Positions 53,701 through 60,550 of a DNA stretch of 64,000 bases are shown here, piece by piece. The stretch comes from Gemmataceae bacterium (GTDB lineage Bacteria > Planctomycetota > Planctomycetia > Gemmatales > Gemmataceae). The notes beneath the pieces are model-generated. The model was not told where the DNA came from and did not search any database. It saw only the letters and a program-made list of their open reading frames with translations. The stretch is from assembly GCA_009691845.1 (NCBI GenBank), contig SIAJ01000006.1:1-64000 (forward strand). Direction: 5' to 3'. A program made the position numbers and the translations under genes. Within the stretch, counting starts at the first letter, position 1. Every line of letters begins with the position of its first letter.

Positions 53701-54567
53701 GACTGCCAAGTTGATCGTCGAAACGGTGAACGTTGGAGTCGTGAGCGGATTGTCAATGCGAACGACTTGAATGGATTCGTTCGGACCAGTACCCGTTTGA
53801 GCGCCGTTGTAGGCAACCAGATACGTTCCGATCGTTCCGCCTGGCTGCGTACCATAGATGTGCGCCGGAGCAAGACCTTCGTAAAGACTTTGATTCGAAG
53901 GGTCTGGATCCAGCAAGGGGATGGCGACCGGCGATCCGTTCTCGTACCAGCCGCCCGTCCCAAGGCCTTTTGGCATGATGCGTACTCGAGCATCTTCGTA
54001 CGCTCCGCCCACGAAGCGGTTTTGGGTCGTGGTGATGTAGACAGCCTTGTCGTCGACGGCCAACGTCATCTGGCTGGCAAGCGTAAGATTGCCGCCGAAG
54101 TCCACCTTATTATCCTGCGATTGCTTGTACCACGACGACGTCGCGTTGCTTGGACTCGAGTCGTTAGAAACTGCAATCAACAATCGCGAGGTCTTAGTGC
54201 CAGCCAGGTTGACGTTTTCGATCACGCCAAGAACGAAGCGGTTGGCGAACTGATCGTAAATGACTCGAGGCGAGGTGTACTCCGCATTTCCAGGAGACGA
54301 GAAGAATACGTTTAACGCCGTAGTCGTGACCGGCCCCGCACTGTTGCCAGCCGTCGGACTGGGAACGGTATGCCAACGGATTTGATCTTTTGTGATGTAG
54401 ACCGTATGTGTCATTCCGACTGCCATGCTTGGCGACGGCGGCGTAGACGTCTGATCGACTGGACCGAGAAAGCTCCAGCGTACCGGAGGCGAACTCGGGA
54501 CGGTTCGATCTTCCAATGACTCGACACGAAGGCGAGCCGATTGTGGACGCTGAGGTTTACGAGGCAC
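50779..54567 (-). CDS. Large surface protein with cadherin-like repeats and dockerin-like tail
   Basis: A 1262-aa protein, probably exported or surface-bound. The GTG start at 54567 follows GGAG at 8 nt and gives MPRKPQRPQSARLRVESLEDRTVPS, the LEPR-like N-terminus of planctomycete surface proteins. A domain of about 420 residues (beta-propeller-like, with VYITKDQIRWHTVP, NPYDVDG) is followed by about five cadherin/VCBS-like repeats of 95-100 residues (motifs DPVAxxDxYxVxED, LxNDxDxD, DSFTYKVxDGT). A bacterial Ig-like segment and a dockerin-like pair of Ca-binding motifs (DFDGNGVVNDADL, DIDGNGFIDLIDL) end the chain. A longer TTG start at 54618 is possible. Confidence 0.87.
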   Translation of the reverse strand: MPRKPQRPQSARLRVESLEDRTVPSSPPVRWSFLGPVDQTSTPPSPSMAVGMTHTVYITKDQIRWHTVPSPTAGNSAGPVTTTALNVFFSSPGNAEYTSPRVIYDQFANRFVLGVIENVNLAGTKTSRLLIAVSNDSSPSNATSSWYKQSQDNKVDFGGNLTLASQMTLAVDDKAVYITTTQNRFVGGAYEDARVRIMPKGLGTGGWYENGSPVAIPLLDPDPSNQSLYEGLAPAHIYGTQPGGTIGTYLVAYNGAQTGTGPNESIQVVRIDNPLTTPTFTVSTINLAVDIDQGGTLPDSPQPGAGVLIDTGDRRVGNAVWQNNALYFASTINPSSGSDAGEATAHWFKVSTSGSPTLSDQGGVDSSVSNDMATFAPAVAVDRNGNMAISFAGVGNVSGRPQSLNGFFAARRAGDPAGFLESSREVVAANDPYDVDGGSGVSLWGPYTALTVDPTSQYFWNYAIVADDPAASGTDPGLWLAVGASFSFNWPPDLATPISDPFPQNEDVPPFTLLSFDIFFEDWDGTDTGLTYTVVSNSNPALGTTDFAARDLMRFSPAINANGTADIRIRATDLGGAFSEDTLTILIFPVEDPPIAENDFYSTDEEVTLNVDSSNGLLSNGVDVDPEGLTMETFRETNTPTGAGSVTVRLDGSFEFIPRKNFTGATSFTYRVVDPAGSFDIGTASITVNPVNDAPVAIADPDASVKYETLEDTQLVISTPGVLENDVDADAGDVLQAILVTGPTHAVAFTLFANGGFTYTPEDNYPVTSNFAGVFTDTFTYKVNDGTVDSAPVTVTITIIPVDDAPVANNDIYPVNEDAILTINAITGIMSNDDEFDGQPLTLTKLTDPVNGVLVLQADGSLTYEPNDNFFGTDSFTYKVSDGTTDSLNGTVTFNVLPVNDDPVATGDGTYIVAEDTLLSVAANGLLANDTDVDLGSLSVIIVTTPAHSLTFASNLDGSFDYQAVANYYGADSFTYKVFDGTSFSNTVTVKIKVTPVQDPVVAFDDFPTTAGKPIKINVLSNDVDPDRDALRVLSYTKPAFGRVTRSGSALVYTPNKGATGSDTFTYVVTDNRGNKDTGEVRLTLTDGIAPTVSNIRVHYGPTRYVDLSTTRSVLPWDGITKISVVFSENIQVGTLANALTLTGFNGFTLPLTFDSFDVATSTASWNLGSAIGINRVSLKLDQTNVLDIAGNVLAKNAGRNFVVLPGDFDGNGVVNDADLKAITSRIGKPTTFDRFADIDGNGFIDLIDLAKATANKGKTKV

Positions 54568-55076
54568 GGGAACGACTCCGGAGAGTATGCGAGAGTAAGG
54601 GGAGCAATGCGATCTCAATAGATTACTGGATCGAACCGGGTCTCTGCCAGAGAAAAATCACACGAGAGCCTAAGAGGCAGAGTGCACTTTGCGGATAACA
54701 CGAACAGGACCTACCATTCCTTCCGACGAGTCCCGATGGCGTTTGGATGCTTGAAGCAACTTAACGCTCCGCGAACTCTACCTCCCATGTTGAAATCCAA
54801 GCAGGTCCTTGCACGAGCGTCTGGAGGCAATTCCTTACAGTGCAGTCTTTTGCGCACCTTGAGACCTGGATTTTGTGAGAATCCATGGCCGCCTCATCGA
54901 ACTGAACATAAATACATAGCAATCGGGATTGGCCGCGAGCAACCGATAGCTGGCACTCAATCGTCCAGAATACAGGTTCATCCCACTAGCCGAGTTGCTC
55001 TGGTATCCTAAACTACATCTCTTTCCAAAATGCGTGTTCGCCGCGTTGATTCCCGGCGACTTTGTTGAGATTTGCC
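54568..55076. other. Divergent intergenic region, no gene seen
   Basis: 509 bp separate the surface-protein gene from rplC. The region is AT-richer than its neighbours and presumably contains both promoters. A long-range inverted repeat (ATCCAAGCAGGTC near 54797 with GACCTGGAT near 54864) was noticed. No small gene, RNA or clear promoter is recognised. Confidence 0.4.
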
Positions 55077-55772
55077 ATGCCGCTCGGTCTCATCGGTACC
55101 AAAGTAGGGATGACGCAGGTGTACGACGCCCAGGGGCAGGCTGCCCCTGTGACCGTTTTGCAACTTGGCCCCTGCCCGGTTCTTCAGATCCGTACGGCGG
55201 ATCGTGATGGCTACTCGGCCATTCAAATCGGCTTCAAAGACAAACCACGTAAAAATGCGACCCGTGCAGAGCGTGGCCATGTCTCGAACTCACTCGAATC
55301 CAAGCGGCGCAAGAAACGCCAGGGCGAGGAGATTCCCGTTAAAGCCGATGTCGAACCTCAGCGGCTTATTCGCGAATTTCGCCTGGCGGGTGAAGAAAGC
55401 CCAGCCGTCGGGGTCAAACTCACGGTCGAGATGTTCAAGGACATCAAGTGTGTCGATGTGATTGGAACCACGAAAGGTCGTGGAACCGCCGGTGTCATCA
55501 AGCGCTGGGGCTTCGGTGGTATGCCAGCTGCCCACGGTGCCAAGAAGGTGCATCGCGAACCTGGTTCGACATCATCCGTCGCGAGTAATCGTGGTAGCGG
55601 TCGTCCGAAGCGAGGCAAGAAACTGCCCGGTCGTTACGGTGCCGAACGCGTGACCATTCGCAATCTCGACGTTGTTCAAATCGATCTGGAAAACAACCTC
55701 CTCCTCGTCCGTGGTGCCGTCCCAGGTTACAACGGTGCGTTCGTCATGGTCCGGCCGACCAACAAAAAATAA
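55077..55772 (+). CDS. rplC: 50S ribosomal protein L3, outside the S10 operon
   Basis: Ribosomal protein L3, a primary assembly protein of the large subunit near the peptidyl transferase centre. The start at 55077 gives MPLGLIGTKVGMTQVYDAQGQ. The conserved GTTKGRGTAGVIKRWGF, AHGAKKVHREPGSTSS and GRYGAERVTIRNLDVVQID blocks are present. The length of 231 aa is slightly above the usual 205-215. No rpsJ, rplD or rplW gene adjoins it: an Hsp70-like gene lies downstream and 500 non-coding bp upstream. A strong hairpin (55790-55850) follows the stop. Confidence 0.96.
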   Translation: MPLGLIGTKVGMTQVYDAQGQAAPVTVLQLGPCPVLQIRTADRDGYSAIQIGFKDKPRKNATRAERGHVSNSLESKRRKKRQGEEIPVKADVEPQRLIREFRLAGEESPAVGVKLTVEMFKDIKCVDVIGTTKGRGTAGVIKRWGFGGMPAAHGAKKVHREPGSTSSVASNRGSGRPKRGKKLPGRYGAERVTIRNLDVVQIDLENNLLLVRGAVPGYNGAFVMVRPTNKK

Positions 55773-55789
55773 GCCGGTATTCGACGCTG

Positions 55790-55850
55790 GGGTTTGGGTG
55801 CCGACGATGATTGCGATAGACTGAACTGGTCGTCGGCGAGTCCCAAACCC
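55790..55850 (+). terminator. Hairpin after rplC
   Basis: GGGTTTGGG (55790-55798) pairs with 55842-55850, and GCCGACGA (55800-55807) pairs with 55830-55837, separated by an internal loop. It lies 18 bp after the rplC stop and before the Hsp70 gene. No T-tract follows, so it may be a terminator or a repeat. Confidence 0.55.
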
Positions 55851-55870
55851 TAAACCAAACACTCCCTCCT

Positions 55871-57433
55871 ATGCAGGTCGTCGGCGTCGACCTTGGCACG
55901 ACCTATTGCGCGGTGTCCGCTCTGGACGATCGCGGCCAGCCTGTTACTCTGCCCAACCGCGATGGCGAAATGTTAACGCCCTCAGCGGTCTTGCTTCTCG
56001 ACGACGATCGCGCCGTCGTCGGTCAGGCTGCACTCGATGTGGCCCAAGAACAGCCGGACTCCGTGGCCACGCTCATCAAGCGACGCATGGGGCTGGCGAG
56101 CTTTGGCCGAACCGTGGCCGGGCGCGATTATCGGCCCGAGACGCTCTCTGCTGTCATCCTTCGTAAGCTCGTGCAAGACGCCGAACTTCGGCTGGGGCCG
56201 GTCGCGAAAGCCGTCATTACCGTTCCCGCATACTTCGACGAAACTCGCCGCAAGGCCACGCACGATGCCGGCCGCATTGCCGGGCTCGACGTTCTCGACA
56301 TCCTCGACGAACCCACGGCGGCCGCACTCGCTTATTCCTTTCAACGGGGCCACTCCGTTCCAAGCCCACATGCGACCCTCACCGATCAGCCACAGACGAT
56401 TCTCGTGTACGATCTTGGCGGCGGAACGTTTGACGTTTCGGTCGTGAAACTCTTGCCCAAGCGGTTCCAGGTTCTCGCGATCGAAGGAGACGTCCGTCTC
56501 GGCGGCAAGGACTGGGACGACCGGATCGTGAATCATGTGGCCGAGGCATTCCTCGCCGCTTATGGCGAGGACCCGCGATCCGATTCGCAGAGCCTGACGA
56601 TGCTCCATGCCGCCTCGGAACGTGCCAAGCGAACCCTCAGCAAACTCGAACACGCCAGTGTGACTGTCAATCACGCAGGTCGAAAACTGGCCGTGCCGAT
56701 TTCACGCAAGGAGTTCGAATCGCTCACGCGCGATCTGTTGACCCGGACTCGATTGACAACACAACAGGTGCTTCGCCAGGCTGGCTTGAACTGGGATCAA
56801 GTCGATCGGGTTCTCCTGGTCGGCGGCTCGACGCACATGCCGATGACCGCGACCATGCTCCGCGATCTCAGCGGCAAGCCGCCGGACAATTCCCTTGCCG
56901 TGAGCGAAGTCGTTGCTCGTGGAGCCGCGATCCATGCGGGAATTCTCTCCGCTCGCAGCGGGAGTGCCTCCCTCTCCATGTCCCCTGCGGCAGTGAATGC
57001 TCTGGCGGATGTGGTCGAGATCAGCGTGAACGCGCATAGCCTGGGCATCGAGGTTCGCAAGGACACTCACCGGGCGAACGATGTACTGATCGCGAAGAAC
57101 ACCCAACTCCCGTCCGCAAGCAGTCGCGTTTACTTCACACGGACCGAAAACCAACAGCGGGTGCGTGTACGCGTTCTTCAGGGTGAAGCGTCGCAGGCCG
57201 AGGCATGCATCCCGGTCGGCGAATGCTGGATCGAGGGGCTGCCGACAAATCTTCCGAAAGGCTCGCCGGTGCAAGTTCGTTGTGCCGTGGCCGCGAACGG
57301 CTTGGTAGACGTCATGGCACTCGATATGACCAGCGGCCGCATGGCTCGTGCGGAGATTCATCGTTCGACGGGTCTGTCGGACGAGCAGATCGCCGTTGAG
57401 GCGGAGTGGGTCAAGAGATTGCGGATTCAGTAA
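55871..57433 (+). CDS. Short Hsp70/DnaK-like chaperone
   Basis: A 520-aa Hsp70-family protein. GVDLGTTYCAVS (residues about 4-15), PAYFDETRRKAT, DILDEPTAAALAY, VYDLGGGTFDVSVVK and VGGSTHMPM form a complete ATPase domain (about 1-380). The substrate-binding beta part follows, but the chain ends about 100 residues earlier than DnaK, with only a short helical lid and no EEVD-like tail. It is not next to grpE or dnaJ. Short Hsp70s of this type are common in planctomycetes and may handle specific clients. It follows rplC and a hairpin. Confidence 0.92.
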   Translation: MQVVGVDLGTTYCAVSALDDRGQPVTLPNRDGEMLTPSAVLLLDDDRAVVGQAALDVAQEQPDSVATLIKRRMGLASFGRTVAGRDYRPETLSAVILRKLVQDAELRLGPVAKAVITVPAYFDETRRKATHDAGRIAGLDVLDILDEPTAAALAYSFQRGHSVPSPHATLTDQPQTILVYDLGGGTFDVSVVKLLPKRFQVLAIEGDVRLGGKDWDDRIVNHVAEAFLAAYGEDPRSDSQSLTMLHAASERAKRTLSKLEHASVTVNHAGRKLAVPISRKEFESLTRDLLTRTRLTTQQVLRQAGLNWDQVDRVLLVGGSTHMPMTATMLRDLSGKPPDNSLAVSEVVARGAAIHAGILSARSGSASLSMSPAAVNALADVVEISVNAHSLGIEVRKDTHRANDVLIAKNTQLPSASSRVYFTRTENQQRVRVRVLQGEASQAEACIPVGECWIEGLPTNLPKGSPVQVRCAVAANGLVDVMALDMTSGRMARAEIHRSTGLSDEQIAVEAEWVKRLRIQ

Positions 57434-57458
57434 CACACAGGTAGCAGTGCCTGCTGAT

Positions 57459-57515
57459 CCGTCGGCCCAAAAGTAGTAGGCACACTCCGTGTGACTACTA
57501 CTTTTGGGCCGACGG
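57459..57515. repeat. 21-bp perfect hairpin with inner palindrome, family A
   Basis: Two arms of 21 bp (57459-57479 and 57495-57515) are perfectly complementary and enclose a 15-nt loop that is itself a palindrome (CACAC/GTGTG around TCC). The CACACTCCGTGTG core is shared with other family A elements. It separates the Hsp70 gene from the hydrolase gene on the same strand. Confidence 0.8.
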
Positions 57516-57550
57516 ACTTTCTCAATCATGTTTCATTGCCCGAGACGTTC

Positions 57551-58600
57551 ATGGCTGCACCAAAATTACGTTGCGAAGCGTGCGATTGCAGGTTCGACCT
57601 TGACCCCTTCGACGTCCAGGAGCGACAAGTGCGTTGCCCCCAGTGTGGGGAGATGGTTCCGATTCGGACCAAGTCCGTCCGCAAATCCGGCGGCTCCGGG
57701 ACCAAATGGATCTTGATCGTTCTCGGCCTGTTCGGGTTGCTCGGTCTTGGATGCTGCGGGGGCATTGGCTTTTTGTTCTGGTCTTTCGTCAAGCCAACTG
57801 ATTTCCCAGAACAGACGCAGGACTATGCGGATGCACGCAAGACGTACAAAACCCAGCTTTTGCGACAGGGTGCCTCGCACCAACCCTGGAAACCGGAAAC
57901 ACTCCCCGAGAGCGTGCGTGAGGTCACATTCAAATCGGGCGATCTGCAATTGAAGGCCTGGGTCAATCAGCCGCCACCTGATGGCCCAAAGAAGCCGGCC
58001 GTTTTGTTCTTGCACGGCGGGTTCTCGTTCGACCAACTCGACTGGGACCATTGCCGGCAGTTTCGCGACGACGGATTTGTAACGATGACGCCGATGCTGC
58101 GAGGAGAGAACGGACAGCCCGGGAACTATACCCTCTTTTACGACGAGGTGGACGATGTGATCGCGGCCGCGGAACATCTTGCGACAATCCCAGGCGTCGA
58201 TCCGAATCGCATCTTCGTGGCCGGCCACAGTGCGGGGGGCACGCTGGCCCTGCTGGCCGCGATGACCTCGAAACGATTCAAGGGGTGCGCGTCGTTCTCG
58301 GGCTCGCCGGATCAGGTCGCTTTTGTTCGCGATCAGCCGGACTTGGCACCCTTCGACACGAACAATTTCAAGGAACTCGAAATGCGCTCGCCACTCGCTT
58401 ACCCGAAGAGTTTCAAATGTCCGGTCAGGCTCTACTGGGGTAATGAAGAGCATGTGTTCAAGTTTAGCTCCCAGCGTGTCGCCAAGAAATCGCAGGCTTC
58501 GGGCCTGGACGTGCAGGCGATTGAAGTGCCGGGCGATCATACGACGTCCGTCGATCCAGCGATGCGCTTGGCGAGTACGTTCTTTCAGCAGGCGAAGTAG
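57551..58600 (+). CDS. Membrane-anchored alpha/beta hydrolase with zinc ribbon
   Basis: A 349-aa protein combining three parts. An N-terminal zinc ribbon (CEACDCRFD and CPQCGEM, residues about 8-37), a single transmembrane segment (WILIVLGLFGLLGLGCCGGIGFLFW, about 52-76), and a C-terminal alpha/beta-hydrolase with HGGFSFD and GHSAGG (nucleophile about residue 238), GNEEH (possible Asp/Glu near 305) and GDHTTS (His near 335). The ribbon would be cytoplasmic and the hydrolase outside. The start at 57551 is chosen because it begins the ribbon; an in-frame ATG at 57491 is part of the preceding palindrome loop. Substrate unknown, perhaps a peptidase of the S9 type or an esterase. Confidence 0.85.
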   Translation: MAAPKLRCEACDCRFDLDPFDVQERQVRCPQCGEMVPIRTKSVRKSGGSGTKWILIVLGLFGLLGLGCCGGIGFLFWSFVKPTDFPEQTQDYADARKTYKTQLLRQGASHQPWKPETLPESVREVTFKSGDLQLKAWVNQPPPDGPKKPAVLFLHGGFSFDQLDWDHCRQFRDDGFVTMTPMLRGENGQPGNYTLFYDEVDDVIAAAEHLATIPGVDPNRIFVAGHSAGGTLALLAAMTSKRFKGCASFSGSPDQVAFVRDQPDLAPFDTNNFKELEMRSPLAYPKSFKCPVRLYWGNEEHVFKFSSQRVAKKSQASGLDVQAIEVPGDHTTSVDPAMRLASTFFQQAK

Positions 58601-58637
58601 CTCAAAGAAAAGAGTTGCTCCATTCGAGAGGTGGAAC

Positions 58638-59219
58638 ATGCGATCCATTCTTCTGGCCCTCGCGATCGTGGCGATAGCCGAGTTGCCGAACCCGCCGAAG
58701 GCTCCTGCATGTGCGCCCGCCCCGCGTCGCGGAGAATCCATCGACGTCAACTCCGAAGAAGCGATCGTCTTCTACGACGCGAAAACGAAAACCGAACACT
58801 TCATTCGTCGGGCCAACTTCCGTACCGAGGCCAAGGATTTCGGGTTTCTGGTCCCCACGCCCACGAAGCCGGAATTGGGCGAGACGGAGAATTACATCTT
58901 CGAGAGATTGGACACGGCCACGTTGCCGAGGCACGTCCCATCCGGAAATGTGAAACGGATTGTGCAGAAGCGAAATCTACCGACTGCAGCAGCCGGGACG
59001 GCCGAGAGGGCACCCTCTGTACCAGTCATTCTCGACCGCAAGAAAGTCGCTGGCTACGATGCAGTCGTGTTGCAAATTGACGAGGACGATGGCCCGGCAT
59101 TCCTCGGAGAAGGCGCCAACCGGCTGTGGCTGATTCTGGGAGGCGTCGTCGGACTGGGCGTGTTGTTCCTGGGTGTGGGATTCTTGATCGTGCTCAAGAA
59201 ATTGCCACGGGGAGAATGA
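58638..59219 (+). CDS. Short DUF2330-like exported protein
   Basis: A 193-aa exported membrane protein. GAGGTGG precedes the ATG. The signal is MRSILLALAIVAIAELPNPPKAPAC. VNSEEAIVFYDAKTKTEHFIRRANFRTEAKDFGFLVPTPTKPEL is the start of DUF2330, but the long middle of that family is absent: the chain jumps from KKVAGYDAVVLQ to a C-terminal helix (LWLILGGVVGLGVLFLGVGFLIVLKK). It may be a natural short member or an in-frame deletion product. It lies 37 bp after the hydrolase gene and before family B repeats. Confidence 0.72.
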   Translation: MRSILLALAIVAIAELPNPPKAPACAPAPRRGESIDVNSEEAIVFYDAKTKTEHFIRRANFRTEAKDFGFLVPTPTKPELGETENYIFERLDTATLPRHVPSGNVKRIVQKRNLPTAAAGTAERAPSVPVILDRKKVAGYDAVVLQIDEDDGPAFLGEGANRLWLILGGVVGLGVLFLGVGFLIVLKKLPRGE

Positions 59220-59230
59220 GCATTTTTCAG

Positions 59231-59361
59231 AGCCGCGACCGTAAGGGAGCGGGCAACGACGCCCAGATATCCAGCATTTTTCAAAGCCGCGACCGTAAGG
59301 GAGCGGGCAACAACGACCGATATCTTATCGGTTACTCGGCCGCTCCCTTACGGTCGCGGCT
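59231..59361. repeat. Family B repeat cluster
   Basis: The AGCCGCGACCGTAAGGGAGCGG unit occurs twice directly (59231 and 59285, each preceded by CATTTTTCA) and once inverted (59340-59361). The second direct copy and the inverted copy can form a stem. The inverted copy overlaps the stop codon of the RNA methyltransferase gene (59360-59362). Confidence 0.8.
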
Positions 59362-60130
59362 ACGGAAGCAGCCTACAGAATTCACTGCACACGATGCTCG
59401 CCGCGACTGCGACATTCAGAGATTCTGCTCGATGAGGGCTGTCGCCAAATCTCGGAATGCGAAGTCGATTCGTGCAACGGCTGAGAATATCGTCGCTCAG
59501 TCCGTTGCCCTCGTTTCCCAACAGGATCAGGGCATCGGGCTCAAGCTGGGCTTGGTAAATGCTTTCTCCCTGCGGCGTAGTCGCATAGACCCGTTTGCCT
59601 GCTTTCGCGAAATGCGACACGACCTCAGCGAAGTCGTCACGATAGTGTACTTGGACGCGTGCAATCGAACCCATCGTGGCCTGGACGACCTTGGCGTTGA
59701 AACAGTTGACTGTCGAAGAGTTGGCGACGATCTGCGTGATGCCGAACCAGTCACATAGTCGGATGATTGTGCCGAGATTTCCCGGGTCTTGGATGCTTTC
59801 CAGGCCGACCACGAGTTTTCCTCGACAGGCAGGGATGTCCAGTGTCGCATGTGGTATCGCGACGAGAGCCAGTGCTCGATTGGGTGTCTTGAGTTGGCTG
59901 AGTTGCTCGAGTTCGCGCTCGTCGATCTGAAATATTTCGACCTGGGAAGGGATCGTCGATCGCTTATGTTCGAGCCAGTCTGCCGTGGCGAAAATGGTTT
60001 TGATTTCGATCGGTGAAAGGAGCAAGTCTTCGACGATCCTCGCCCCCTCGGCAACGAACAGGCCATATTCCTGCCGGGCTTTTCGCTCTACCAACGAGCG
60101 AACGAACTGTCGCTGAGATTTTGAAATCAT
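59360..60130 (-). CDS. TrmH/SpoU-family RNA 2'-O-methyltransferase
   Basis: A 256-aa SPOUT methyltransferase. The start at 60130 follows AGGA and gives MISKSQRQFVRSLVERKARQEYGLFVAEG, the substrate-binding domain. The knotted catalytic part carries QDPGNLGTIIRLCDWFGI (motif 1), LILLGNEGNGLSDDILSRC (motif 2) and SLNVAVAASIVCSEF (motif 3). Members modify a specific 23S rRNA or tRNA ribose; the site is not evident. A family B repeat runs through its stop codon. Confidence 0.92.
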   Translation of the reverse strand: MISKSQRQFVRSLVERKARQEYGLFVAEGARIVEDLLLSPIEIKTIFATADWLEHKRSTIPSQVEIFQIDERELEQLSQLKTPNRALALVAIPHATLDIPACRGKLVVGLESIQDPGNLGTIIRLCDWFGITQIVANSSTVNCFNAKVVQATMGSIARVQVHYRDDFAEVVSHFAKAGKRVYATTPQGESIYQAQLEPDALILLGNEGNGLSDDILSRCTNRLRIPRFGDSPHRAESLNVAVAASIVCSEFCRLLP

Positions 60131-60550
60131 TGGGATCTTCCTGCAATCTGCCTGCTCAGCGGGGTGGATGTCCAAACCAAAGTCCGTTCACGCAAAGCCA
60201 CCAAGACGCAAAGGAAAACCAAGCAACGCTCTGGTTTCGGTCTCTTGGCGTGAAATACTTTCACAATCTCGGGATGACGCTTGTGAATTCAGCGTCGGAC
60301 TCTTGCTTTATGACAAATCTGGGGTTCGCGAAAGAACGGAGGCGTTACGGAGTTGGGGTCAAAAGAGTTGTTGGCCTAGCCGCCGCGTGGCGGTATGACT
60401 TCGATTCGCTTGCACTGCTACTGGCTTGAGACGATGGCGATGCAAATGTCCCCACCCGAGTTCTCAACGCCTAGCCGATACGTCACTCGCATCGCAGCCG
60501 TGTTGCTGGCTCGTACGGCGACAACTAGTTCGTCGCCTCGTTCAAAAATG
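60131..60550. other. Intergenic region with a CGCAAAG-type repeat
   Basis: 420 bp between the RNA methyltransferase and DUF58 genes. An inverted repeat TTCACGC...CCAAGA / TCTTGGCGTGAA spans 60187-60254, similar to the ACGCAAAG-rich intergenic repeats seen in many bacteria. The remaining 300 bp show no gene or RNA I recognise. Confidence 0.5.
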
